DNA of 64,000 nucleotides, taken from assembly GCA_028023455.1 (NCBI GenBank), contig JAQFVV010000150.1, positions 2,115,550 through 2,179,549 of the forward strand, given 5' to 3'. This document shows, one piece after another, positions 46,991 through 58,395 of the stretch. Source of the stretch: Epiperipatus broadwayi (lineage: Eukaryota > Onychophora > Udeonychophora > Euonychophora > Peripatidae). The position numbers and the translations under genes were made by a program. Positions within the stretch are counted from its first letter, which is position 1; every line of letters starts with the position of its first letter. The notes below the pieces were generated by a model. It was not told the origin of the DNA, did not search any database, and saw nothing but the letters and a program-made list of their open reading frames with translations.

Positions 46991-47789
46991 GTTCTTCGTA
47001 TGAATTCCCGAACCATGAAGTCATTTGATTATTTATGATGACGAAATTATTGATCTTTTAAAAAGTATATTTACGACTTCTTACTGATTAACCATTTTTG
47101 TTTTTTACTAGATGAAAAAAAAAACCTCCATATTTTATTTTTTTAAAAAAAAAAAAAAACACTTTTCAATAAATAAGAATCAAAATAACTTAATTCAAAT
47201 TAAGGAAAATACTATATTAATGATTTTTCCTTTTAAAATTCTCATGGAACTTACTGCTGGCAGGCAGGTTTTTCTTTTACTTTTATAAAAAATATATAAA
47301 AACTAGCTTCAAATAAGTTAAAAATTACAAAGCAAGATAAAAAGATTAAAATCTTTTAAAATTTTCTAGTAAAAAAAAAAGTTCCTATTTTTTTTCTTGT
47401 CATTACATTATATAAGGTGACTAAAATAGTAAAAACACTCTTATGCATATATAATAAAACAAACCGGAAATAACGTTAAAAATTGAATATACTAACATTA
47501 AATAGATAAATAAATAATAATTATAGCTAACTTTCAGGATATATCTACCATCTCTAATATGTGGATAGGTCAAATAGCTAGAGCTAATAATTATTTATAT
47601 AAATTCAATTCCATTTTTGTTTCATTGTAAATAAATTATATTCAGTATATGTATATTTTAATTAATTAATAAATAGCATTTATAAATATGTGTAAGCAAA
47701 TGAAGAGATACAACCTTCCATTTACATTTCTGTAAACATTCTTCATTCATTCATTATACTATATGCTTTTTATTTCATAATCAAATGAA

Positions 47790-48050
47790 TATTTACACAA
47801 TTAATTAAATAATGCCTACGTAATCAAATGAAGAACTTTTACATAAGCAAAAAATGTTTACGTAATTTTCGTAAGCAAAGAATGTTTACGTAATCAAATG
47901 TAGAACTTTTATGCCAGCAAAGAATGTTTATGTAATCAGATGCAGAACTTTTTTTTAAGCGCAAAGAATAAAACTTTTAATAAGCAAAAAATGTTTACAT
48001 AATCAAATGAATAAATAAGCAATTATTTTATCCAGCGCCGTGTTTACAAT
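47790..48050 (+). repeat. Minisatellite, left part
   Basis: Degenerate repeats of about 25-35 bp built on AATGTTTACGTAATCAAATG and AGAACTTTTA. The array resumes on the far side of the palindrome at 48535. Confidence 0.75.
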
Positions 48051-48534
48051 TATATTACATTCAAATATCAGCCTTTCAAGCTAATTGAGCACGCGCCTTT
48101 TGAGAGTGTTAAATAAATGAATACTTTCCTCTTCAATCCAAGATATAGTATTTATGCAGGAATAAAAAGGATCCTCTTATTCCTAAGACTCAAATTCTTT
48201 TATATGAGCAAATCTGAAGAACTGTTGAGGAGAGCGTGAGTAGAATCTCACTTTAAATTACTATTTACGATGGGTTTTTTTTTTGACTGAATGACGTCAT
48301 TCAGTCAAAAAACATCGTAAATCGTAATTTAAAGTGAGATTCTACTCACGCTCTCCTCAACAGTTCTTCAGATTTGCTCATATAAAAGAATTTGAGTCTT
48401 AGGAATAAGAGGATCCTTTTTATTCCTGCATAAATACTATATCTTGGATTGAAGAGGAAAGTATTCATTTATTTAACACTCTCAAAAGGCGCGTGCTCAA
48501 TTAGCTTGAAAGGCTGATATTTGAATGTAATATA
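48051..48534. repeat. Near-perfect palindrome with ~240-bp arms
   Basis: Left arm 48051-48295 and right arm 48296-48534 are almost identical in reverse, from TATATTACATTCAAATATCA to the centre ATGACGTCAT at 48291-48300. There is no spacer. Part of the sequence recurs, diverged, at 32865-33110 (GAATGAATGACG, ATCACTTTAAATTAC). CTGAAGA occurs in the left arm but with no GAAA partner. Confidence 0.9.
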
Positions 48535-48735
48535 ATCAAATGAAGAATATTTATGCAATCAAGTGAAGAACATTTACATAAACAAGTTACATAATCAGTT
48601 GTTTACATAATCAGATGATGAAGGTTTACATAATCAAATGAAAAATGTTTATGTAATCAAATATGTTTAAGTAATCAAGTAATCAATGAATGTTTACATA
48701 ATCAAATGAAGAATGTTTACAACATTGCAATATAT
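48535..48735 (+). repeat. Minisatellite, right part
   Basis: Repeats of TTTACATAATCAAATGAAGA-like units, the same as 47790-48050, continue directly after the palindrome. Confidence 0.75.
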
Positions 48736-48739
48736 TCAA

Positions 48740-48880
48740 ATGTGATGATAGTGTGTTATGAGATAGTGTGGAGGAGAGTGGTGGATCATGTGAAAATCTG
48801 TGCTCATACCCTGTCTATTACATATATAGACACAGGTATATATATAAGCCTGTGTATTTCATCTATTATATACTGATAAT
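48740..48880 (+). repeat. 5'-truncated family A copy
   Basis: It begins within the GTGTTATGAGATAGTGTGGA region and runs through ACATATATAGACACAGGTAT to GCCTGTGTATTTCA. Confidence 0.75.
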
Positions 48881-49284
48881 GTAATATCTGGTTTTAAAAG
48901 TTTTGAAAGATTTACAAATATAAATTATTCCATTTTGTAACCCACAGCTTCAATCACTAAGAAAGACTAGTAAATTACATTGCGAAAAAATATTATTTTT
49001 ATATAAAATGTGGCATCACACAGAGTAATCTTAATTTTATGTATAGTACGTTATACATTTTGACATCAAATAATCTCAACAAAAACTTTTTTCATCATTG
49101 TCCAAATGAATTCAGTTGTTATTCTATTTTTATTTTACATTTCTAAACATTTATAATGATTTTTGCAATTATTATTTATATTGTATATTATTACAACTTT
49201 GTTTTCTATCAAAATTTATTCTTCTATATATATATTTCTTCCTTCTTCTTCTTCAGTATTTTTGCTTATTCATATACAACAATA

Positions 49285-49460
49285 TATCTTATTAAATGAT
49301 CACAGTCTTCTTACACCATTAAGCAAATAATGTTTATTATTATAATAACAGTTTCAACTGTTCCTTGCAGTCTTCTTCAGATCTCAATCTATTCTTCTAC
49401 CTTATAATAATAAACATTATTTGCTTAAAGATGTAAAAAGACTGTGATTATTTAATAAAA
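49285..49460. mobile_element. Foldback element with hammerhead-like core
   Basis: TTAAATGATCACAGTCTTCT, TTAAGCAAATAATGTTTATT on the left are mirrored by AATAAACATTATTTGCTTAA and AAAAAGACTGTGATTATTTA on the right. In the centre, on the minus strand, CTGAAGA (49380-49374) is followed by one unpaired A, the stem GACTG/CAGTT and GAAAC (49355-49351). Confidence 0.6.
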
Positions 49461-52104
49461 TTCATTCTTTTTTAAATATGTTATTAAATTTGAATTGATA
49501 TTGTTTTTCTTCTATTTTCCTTCTCTAGATGTTCAGGTCCTTCCTTTTTTAATCTTCCCCAGCCTGCTATTTTAGCTTACCCCATTTTAATTTATGGTAT
49601 TTATCTTAATTAAATCTTCTACTTCTAATTATTGCTGCCATTTAGTTCATCAGTCATATTGCTTTTATATTTATTACTATTTATTTTTGTTAACTACATT
49701 TACATCATAGTCATCAATATAATTCTTTTTCTCAGATAATTTTATTATTGGATTAACTTTAATATAACTTAATTTATTTACACAATAAAATATCATTACC
49801 TAAATATTTATTTTTATCTGATTTTAAAAAAAACCTATTGAATATATTCATTTCATTTCAAGCCTCACACTGAAGTGCCAATTCATGTGTCTGAATACAA
49901 TGGAAACAAGAGATTATAATCTAGTGATTAATCCGCAAGATCAATTTATGCTACTGGACATTGGTGGACATTTAAATTATGTTTCATTATACATTAGTAT
50001 GCCATTTTCTATGACAGTATAAGATAGAGAACATATCTAACAAACAGGGTGAGAAAATAGCTATTAAATAGTGAAGATAACAATGTAGTTTCTCGACACT
50101 TTCATGATTCATAATTTAATATTCCATATTTGGGAACATCAGATTCACACATGCATGCAGACACAGATATATGATAAAATCAAACTTCTATTCTTTATCA
50201 ATAAAATAGAATGTTATCATTCTTTCATAGATAGGTTGGCTTTATTATTTTTTGCTATGCTTCCAATATTCTCATTGTTTATATTTTCTAACACAGTTCT
50301 TAGAGCATAACTTTATGATGGCAAAATACAAACCAACATGCACTTAAAAATATATATGATTCAATATAGAATGTATTTTAAAAATAAAGATTATATCTAG
50401 TGCAAAACATTAATTTAGTAAAAGTTTAGAACAGCTAGAAATTAATATTATAACAAATATGAGTGTCCGCAATACAAATTAAATATCTTATTAGAAAGAG
50501 AAAACCTACACATACACATCTCTCTATTGCATAAATTATTAAAAAAGACAATTTTAACTAAATATGCTAGGATGTATGGGAATTAAAGTGTGGTTACACA
50601 AGTATTTATGTAATAATACAATGAACTTTACAATGAATGTTATACATTAGTAACCCTCTTCTCACCATATCACTTTTTAAAACATGGTTCATATCACTTT
50701 TTCCAGTGAACTCTTTATCAAAGAATAATAGTTGACAATATGATAATTATTTAAATCTAAAATAAAGTATTGGCAAGGTGTGTATCCTACAAATTGATAT
50801 AAAGATCAGCTCAGTGAGTGTTTCACAGGGACTTAAGAATGTGTTAAAAATTAAATTTTAAAACAAAAAATAGTTATATACTACAAAAATAATTATTTAA
50901 AATTAAATTATTTTAGATTAAATTGTTTAGAATGAATATTTTTAAATCATATAAAATCTTAGCTCCCTTATAGTTTAAACCTTTGGTCATGCACTTCATA
51001 GAATTTGGAGAAAACACTTAAAAATATAGTATATACTTTTAAATTGTTTTTCTTGCCAGTTTTCTGCATCAGTTTTTTCTTACTTCTGGTTTCCTTAACA
51101 TTTAACTTTGGATTTTTTGGCTTCTTTAGTAATTAATATTTAGCGACAGTTAATATATTGTAAACAGGTCAATTGCTTTTTTAGTTTACAATTTAGCAGA
51201 AAATGACTCTTTTTTGGCATTAGAAGGAAGGTTCAGTTGATTCTCCTTTCTTCATATTTCTTACAAAACTATGTGAAGAAAAAAACAGAAATCTTAAAGA
51301 AATTTCCTTAGAAAATCATATTGAGATAATCATTCACTTATTTGATGGATATCATGGATGAATTATAAAAATATGTATAACTATTTGCTGTAGCAATTAG
51401 CTATTATATCATTGCCTTTATTTCCTGGTGAATTATTCTTTTCTGTTTTTTTAATTTCTAGCTACAACTAACTATATGATCAGGTAAACAGCTGAAGGTC
51501 TGAATTGGCTGGAAATAATGATTACTAACCATTTAATACATATTTCTGGGATATAAATATATTAATCACATTGCTTTAATTATTTTATATATTTACTTTG
51601 TACTACTTAAATAAGGCTAAAACCTTAAGCACTCAAGGCGCATGTACACATGTTTTAGCCTTATTTAATTATTGCGTTCTGACATTGCGCTTAATAAGAA
51701 TTAATATTTACATTTACTTTGTACAAATCGAAATAATTTATGATTTAAATTTACAAATTTAATTTACAACAATTTTAATTTATATTCAATTAATATTTAA
51801 AGCAGTATGCAAAACAGTTTTTCTTTGAATTTCTTTTTTTCACATTTTAATAAAATTAAAATCCCCAATAAAGATAAATTTGATATAATTATTTTAATTG
51901 TGCATAATTATTTTAAATTTATCCCAAAACAAATTTTGAAAGAGGAAATCATGGAAAAATAATTTTTATATACATGCGATTTATCAAAAAGCAATGACAT
52001 ACGCATTTTTTATGATATTCTATTATAATATTATTTAACTTTGACATCATGTAGTAATGTTAAATCTTTTATTATAATCATTTTTAATACATTGTACAGG
52101 CTTA
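49461..52104. other. A+T-rich stretch, nothing recognised apart from one stem-loop
   Basis: No coding signal. The small stem-loop is at 51610-51669. Confidence 0.55.
51610..51669. other. Small stem-loop (AAATAAGGCTAAAAC inverted)
   Basis: AAATAAGGCTAAAACC is mirrored by GTTTTAGCCTTATTT around about 30 bp. AGGCTATAACCTTAAGACTA near 58602 resembles its left half. Function unknown. Confidence 0.5.
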
Positions 52105-52455
52105 AACCTGCATTTATATATGTAATATATGCGGGTTCGAACTCAGACTTTCACACGACCCACCACTCTCAGTGCCATCTCATATTGCTGACCCACCTGA
52201 TCACACACATGTTGAAAAGATAAATAATCACAAATATACATATTTTGTGCTAAACCAGCACTCATCAGTTAGCTATCTTAATATAAAGCTGAGAACTAAT
52301 TATATATACGTGTGAGGATAGTAATCTAGACCAACTGATGATTGCTGGTTTAGCATGAAATACGGATATTGGTGATTATTTATCTTTTCAACATGTGTGT
52401 GATCAGGTGGGTCAGCAATATGAGATGCCACTGCGAGTGGTGGGTCGTGTATAAT
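52105..52455. repeat. Inverted pair of family A copies
   Basis: The minus copy contains GGGTTCGAACTCAGACTTTC, whose reverse is a good B box (GAGTTCGAACCC). The plus copy has CCAACTGATGATTGCTGGTT and AGCATGAAATACGG. Confidence 0.8.
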
Positions 52456-53129
52456 CATTTTTATAATTTATTAAAAACCAGAACACTTATCTCATATTAA
52501 ATCTTAGTATAAATATCAGCATTATTAATTGTTGTTATAATAGTGTCAATTTCATCTCAATATGTATATAAAAGTGATATATATATATATATAGATGACA
52601 AAAATGCTTAAACAATAGTAAAATCTAAAGACATAGTCTATAAGATTGTTAAGATAATTAATAATTAATTTGGTATTAAAATTCAAAACTGCTAAGCCAA
52701 GCTTTCATAAAAATGCATGCTATTGAAATCCTGGTATAGCATTTTTTTAATTTTAAAGCTGTATTAACTATTAATTTTGAGCATGACTGTGGAAAATATA
52801 TAATGATAACCCATATAATGTTATTTCTGCTAAAAACATTCCACTCAAGTGTAAGTCTATGATTAATTTTAATCATTATATTTCCGTTGGTATTACTAAT
52901 TTGACTAAAATAGTTGTAATTATTATTTTTCTATTTCATGATTATCAAACTTAATTATTTTGTGTAAAAATTCACTAAGCATTATGCTAATATTTTTAGT
53001 ATTTGTATTTGATACTACTTTCTTGTATTGTCAATTTTAGCTAGAGCTTGAAAGCACTATTTGCAAAAATAATCATATCAAATAAAAAATCTAGATGTCT
53101 TAAATAATAACCATGTATTTTTATTCTTA

Positions 53130-53345
53130 AAACAGACAAAAACTCTATACACTATTGCCACTCAGTGCAAGCCAGAGTAATCAATGGATGCCAGAAGGCA
53201 TGTGCATAAAATCCCCATCTAGTGCCTACTCATCCAATATCTTCAGACTAGTTTCTGACTTTTGGCTTTCATCAGTGAGGAGCTTTGTATCTGAGAGCAC
53301 TGCACCTAGATCTTAAGATCTAATGCAATCCTCCAGCAGCCACTT
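53130..53345 (-). mobile_element. Foldback family G copy (one arm plus core)
   Basis: It contains CAGTGCAAGCCAGAGTAATC, GATGCCAGAAGGC and CTAGTGCCTACTC. On the minus strand the core CTGATGA (53275-53269), then AAGCCAAAAGTCA, GAAAC (53255-53251), and the candidate cleavage triplet GTC ending at the complement of 53246. Confidence 0.75.
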
Positions 53346-53559
53346 TTTATCTATACTTAACTACAAAACTATGAGTTAAATTGAAAACAATAATATTTTC
53401 AATCCAAGCTCATTAGCTTATATAGTCACATAGGTCTGAACTCAGTTCAGTACATATACCTTTTGGTGTCTCTATTTCTTTAATAACCATAGCCACCACT
53501 ATCCTATTAGGGGAAATTGGTTTTAAGCTAATAAACATAACCTGATCACTATTTATTAT

Positions 53560-53880
53560 GCTTGCTTATAACTGTTATTAAAACAGGCAAAAACTCTCCA
53601 TACACTATTGCAACTCAGTGCAAGCCAGAGTAATCAATGGATGCCAGAAGGCTTGTGCATAAAATACCCATCTAGTGCCTACTCATCCAATATCTCTAGA
53701 CTAGTTTCTGGGTTGTGTCCTTCATCAGTGAAGAGCCTTGGATCTGAGAGCAGTGCATGGTAGATCTTAGGATCTAATGTGACCCTCCATTGATTACTCT
53801 GACTTGCTCTGAGTGGCAATACTGTATGGAGAGGTTTTGCCTGTTTTAATAACAGTTATAAGCAAGCATAATAAATGGTG
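53560..53880. mobile_element. Foldback family G copy with extended inverted arms
   Basis: The left end TATGCTTGCTTATAACTGTT is mirrored by AACAGTTATAAGCAAGCATA at the right. Within are ACTCTCCATACACTATTGCA and its mirrored GTATGGAGAGG. On the minus strand CTGATGA (53728-53722) is followed by AGGACACAACCCA and GAAAC (53708-53704). Helix I (TCTTCA with TAGAGA) pairs at five of six positions. Confidence 0.8.
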
Positions 53881-54009
53881 ATCATGTGATATATTTTTAT
53901 TCTCTTCATCTTTTATTTTATTTCACATTTTTTAAAAAAAACTGCTGTAAAAAGATTTTGGAGATATGTAATCATCCTGTTAATCTTTTTGTGTTATCAT
54001 GTAATCAAA

Positions 54010-54340
54010 TCACTGCCATGTGTTGATATTCTTAAAATATGACAGTATCCAAGATCTATAGTTTGACAAAATTTTAATCACTCTGATAATACTTTTAAAA
54101 TCAAGTGTCTTATTATAATCTACAAATCCAAAACCTGATAGTAGCTCATATTTATTGATTCTTTCTATAATTTTTCTCAATATTTGGATGTGATCCATTG
54201 TGCTAATACACTTTTAAATCCACCTTGTTCTTTTCATTGATTTGAGTTCAAAGTTTACGGTAAATTAATTAATTGTAATTACCTTGGCAAAGATTATGTA
54301 TTGAACAACCTGAAAACTAATATACCAATAGTTTGTAATA
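54010..54340 (-). pseudogene. RTE-type LINE fragment
   Basis: The minus strand encodes DHIQILRKIIERINKYELL and FGFVDYNKTLDF, then RSWILSYFK, matching the RT motif A region of the 60-kb RTE copy. DYEKAFD has become DYNKTLD. Upstream words correspond to NQ(MK)EQGGFKSVLAQWITS-like decayed sequence. It is a short internal fragment. Confidence 0.75.
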
Positions 54341-54504
54341 ACATGTTTTTCATTTTTTATATATGACATTTTAAAATTTATTTGATATAATCTTATTATC
54401 TAGACCTTTGATATATAGTTTTACATATATTTTTTCTATTTCTTTATCTACTTTTTTAAGACATCAATATTAATTTCATCATTTTGCATAACTTTTTCTT
54501 TTTC

Positions 54505-55085
54505 TTATATTGAACTATATTCAGATGTAAATCAATCTTCACACATGCACTGTTTGAATATAAATTGCTGCACACTCATCCATAAGCAAAGATTTAAAAG
54601 AACAAGGTTGGCTTATATATAGAAAATTTTGAAGGACAAGTGATTCATTTGTTCTTTTAAATCTTTACTTAAGAGTGAGGGCACAACAATTTACATTAAA
54701 ACAGTGCATATGTGAAGGTTGATTTATTTCCAGAATATATTCCAATAAATACTATGCTATATAAAAATAAGAATATTTATCAAGGTACTTTCATCATTAC
54801 ACATAGTCCTTTCTCTTACATTGAATTATATTCAGAAGTAAATCCACCTTCACACATGCAGTTTCAATATAAATTGTCACACACTCACCCATAAGCAGAT
54901 TTAAAAGAACATGATTGGTTTCTATGTAGAAAATCTTGAAGGACAAGTGATTCACTTCTACTTTCAATCTTTGTTTGTGAATAAGGACACATCAATTTAG
55001 ATTAAAACAGTGCATGTGTGAAGGTTGATTTACTTCCAGAATATATTACAATAAATAATATGCTATATAAAAATAAGAATATTTA
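54505..55085. repeat. Two consecutive foldback copies, ~310-bp period
   Basis: Each copy has ATCAATCTTCACACATGCAC-like sequence on the left and its inverse (CAGTGCATATGTGAAGGTTG) on the right, with GAAGGACAAGTGATTCA in the centre. The first copy spans about 54505-54785, the second about 54815-55085. CCAGAATATATT follows both. Confidence 0.75.
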
Positions 55086-57429
55086 TTGGACTGTATATCT
55101 CATCAAAAGATGTTGAAACCATGGGGATTATTTTGTTTTATTGTTCTGCATTATTATATAACCCTTTATAAAATTCTACCTCACATTTTATGGTATCATC
55201 CTATTTTTAAGTAATAGTTCCACGTTTTTAATTTGATTGGTAGAAATAACCTAATATTAAAGAAAATATGTCAATTTGTTGAAAAAGAAAGGTTTTTTTT
55301 AATGGATGTGGGTTTAATATAAAGGTCTAAAGCCTGGACACTTAGTAGAAGAGTTATATAAAGGCACCAGATTACAAAATATAAAAATGTATATCCCTGA
55401 AATAAAAAAAAAATGGATCAAAAGTAAAATATGTAATTAAGACATTATGATTGATAATACTGATTGAATTAAATGATTTAAGTTAAAACTCAAGATATTG
55501 TAAAGATGAAAAAGTGATCAATCGGAGGTCGATTGATGAAATAAAGAAGCTTTCTGGTTAGATGTGAAGCAAGGAGACTATGAATTGGAGAAACTTGATT
55601 TAACTTTGTGAGACTTGTCTGTCAGTGGATCAATAGTAATTAAAAATAATGTTGATGATAAATGATGAACCATAGCTCGACAGCCATAGCATTATGATAC
55701 AACTGTTAGCATTGTATTACAGCCATATTTTTATATTTATTATCAGTGCATCTGATCAATTAATATTAATTTGAGAGATTTATCTTCTAGCTAATAATTG
55801 TGAAATATTTGTTATTGATCACTATTGGATAGTTACCTAACAAAAAATTTTAAGCCAGTCTGATGAGACTGTATTTCTTTCATTCAGAAATAAACCAATA
55901 ATCTTCACCTTAAATAAGTAATGTGATACTAAGATAACAGATTGAGATGATTTATACAAACACCATAGTCAATTTTATTTATTATGCAATGATCATATGT
56001 AATTTTAAACAGTAGAGATTTACACCCTATACACATGTGCTGTAATGATGTTATAACAGCTCAACAATGCTTATTGTGTACAGAGGATATTCTCAAACCA
56101 AAGCCCAAGATAGAGACTTTTGAAAAGATAAGAGCAATATAATTGAATGTTACATAATTTCTAACATTTCATAAAATTAAAACATAGTAAATTGAAAAAT
56201 TTCACTAATGTTAATATATAGAAAGAAATGAATGAATGAAAAGTGAATAAGGAAACATTTTCATGCTCTCAACATAAGATGCTTTAGAATGGCCTATATA
56301 ATTGAATTTAAGAACAAATGAGAAGATGGCTGTTCTTATCTTTTCAAAAGTCTCTATCTTGTGCTTTGGTTTGAGAGTATTTTTTGTGCTCAACAAAAAC
56401 ATTGTTGAGCTATTATAACACCATTAAAACACATGTGCATAAGGTATAAATCCCCATTGTTTAAAATTGAAAACACCCTAGTAGCAAAAACATGGTTCTA
56501 GGCTAGAGCTGGAAATTGTGTAATTTCTAATTGCTTTAAAAATATGCATCAATCTTACCTGGTTGTCAATATATAAAGTAGCATTGTTTTGAATTTCATT
56601 ATCAAGGTCATAATTATGTAGTACCTCTACCGCCTAATCTACTTTATTCTCCACCAAAAGAAAATTGTAGTAGATGAAAATACTACTTCTACAGTTCTCC
56701 CTACTACAACAGCTGAAGAAAATAAAAAAATAATTATTCACTGTTTCTCAAATATGGTCATATGGGGTTGTAATGATGATTATAGGATTTGCTGTGATAA
56801 ATGTTATATAAAATCTAAAACAAACTTTTTATTTTATAATCAAATGGGTAATATATTTCCTTGTATTTTCTATCTTCATCTATGATTTTAAAGAATATAT
56901 ACTGTGTTATAACTACAAATTGTTTAAAAATATTCTTTTCAAGATAAGATACAAATGAATATAAATCATTTTATTGAAAGTAATGTAATAATTTAATTTA
57001 TTAAACAAGTAAACTCCTACTACAAAATCAGACACGGAATTAACTAATGATTTTCAAATGAATTTTACAAATAAAATAGCAGAATATATTAAAATAGTTA
57101 ATTACATATAAATAAAAGGTTAAAAAACTATTAATATTGGAAATTAAAAGAAAAACTAATGAAGCAGCTTTTTATTATTGTTACAATTCAATCCTTCATT
57201 GATTTTCTAAATTTTTTTCTTGATACTCTATCTATATTACAATCGATGTTTTTTTTTAATATGCTGTAATATTTTGAGTCTATATAAATATTTTTGACAC
57301 CTAAAGAAAGTTTTAACCAATATAGATTCACTTAATAATCCATGATCATATGATTAATTTGACATTGACGATTGTACCGTTTTCTATGGTTTTCCGTTTT
57401 TTAAAAATAATCCTATTTAATAATAATAT
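55086..57429. other. A+T-rich stretch with one foldback relic
   Basis: Contains only the 56.1-56.4 kb element. No coding signal. Confidence 0.5.
56085..56405. repeat. Foldback element related to the 42-kb element
   Basis: TTCTCAAACCAAAGCCCAAG and its inverse CTTGTGCTTTGGTTTGAGAG mark two arms. TTTTGAAAAGATAAGA and the TGGCCTATATAA word are shared with 42.3-42.9 kb. Confidence 0.6.
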
Positions 57430-57812
57430 ATATATGATTACTTCACACAATATCAATCCAAAATACAGTAAATAAATATTTTAAATATACTTTATTCAGA
57501 AGTACTTTCAACTAGCTCAGTACCATAATAAATGCAAAATTAGGGAAGCTTTATTGATTAATAAATATAAACAACATTTGATTAATAGACAAGCAGCGAA
57601 TTTTAAGATTAGTGAATTGTGGGAATTATAAAATTGATAAATTATGGGAGAAATGTTTATATGACGTATTGTTGTAGCATTATTTTTGAATTTTGAACAG
57701 TTGACAACGACTAGTGACAGAGCTAGTTGAAAGAACTTCTGAATAAAGTATATTTAAAATATTTATTTATTGTATTTTGGATTGATATTGCATGATGTAA
57801 TTATATTTTTAT
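57430..57812. repeat. Inverted repeat with ~85-bp arms and ~190-bp spacer
   Basis: The left arm (ATATCAATCCAAAATACAGT, TATACTTTATTCAGAAGT) is mirrored on the right (ACTTCTGAATAAAGTATATT, TTTTGGATTGATATTGCATG). No core motif was found in the spacer. Confidence 0.75.
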
Positions 57813-57838
57813 AATAACTTTTAATACAGATATTGCTT

Positions 57839-57839
57839 A

Positions 57840-57872
<33 letters not shown>

Positions 57873-57890
57873 CGTGTGTGCGTGTGTGTA
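57839..57890. repeat. (TA)n(GT)n microsatellite
   Basis: About eight TA units followed by about 16 GT units with two GC interruptions. Confidence 0.95.
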
Positions 57891-58058
57891 CATATGGTGG
57901 CCATGTACCTGGTAGAAATTTTATTTTTAATTGACAAATAACTTCTAGTCATGAGTAACAATCATATTGAGACTACTTAAAAACAAGTTTCCATGCAGAT
58001 CCAATTATATTTCATGATCATTATCCTTCTCCACCTAATAAGTTAATACATTAACAAA

Positions 58059-58383
58059 CATGTAAAATTAAGAGCATGCTAATGAGCTCTAAACAAGCTT
58101 TTTTATTTATTTATGATAAATGTTACTACAAGAGAAGGCATTCAAATCATTTTTATCTTGGATTGTCACCATCCCCAGACCGGTTTCGACCTATGGGTCT
58201 CTTCAGTGAGGAGTTGGGATGGGGACAATCCAAGATAAAAATGATTTGAATGCCTTCTCTTGTAGTAGCATTTATCATAAATAAATAAAAAAGCTTGTTT
58301 AGAGCTCATTAGCATGCTCTTAATTTTACACATTTGTAATTGCAAGCTATATATAAGTCATGTGACATCTGACTTTTTATTAT
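58059..58383. mobile_element. Foldback element with central hammerhead, copy 2, with 12-bp target duplication
   Basis: This copy is flanked by the direct repeat TACATTAACAAA at 58047-58058 and 58384-58395. Arms of about 100 bp are inverted around a central block: the left arm is 58059-58160 and the right arm about 58228-58325. Only the right side continues past the arm through a hairpin (AAGTCA/TGACTT, near 58355-58375). The two halves are thus unequal inverted copies of one sequence joined at the hammerhead. The target duplication shows it inserted as a unit. Confidence 0.85.
58165..58226 (-). ncRNA. Type I hammerhead ribozyme (minus strand), copy 2
   Basis: Read on the minus strand, CTGAAGA is at 58206-58200, helix II GACC-CATA-GGTC at 58199-58188, and GAAA at 58187-58184. 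Helix III CC/GG is at 58183-58180 and the cleavage triplet ends at the complement of 58178. Inner helix I pairs TCCTCA with TGGGGA as in copy 1. Outer pairing is possible through GATTGTC with GACAATC. The core is identical to the 8.15-kb copy, although the copies lie 50 kb apart in opposite orientation. Confidence 0.88.
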
Positions 58384-58395
58384 TACATTAACAAA

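Noticed and set aside
48200-48240. CTGAAGA in the arms of the 48-kb palindrome
   Set aside because: No GAAA strand or helix II follows.
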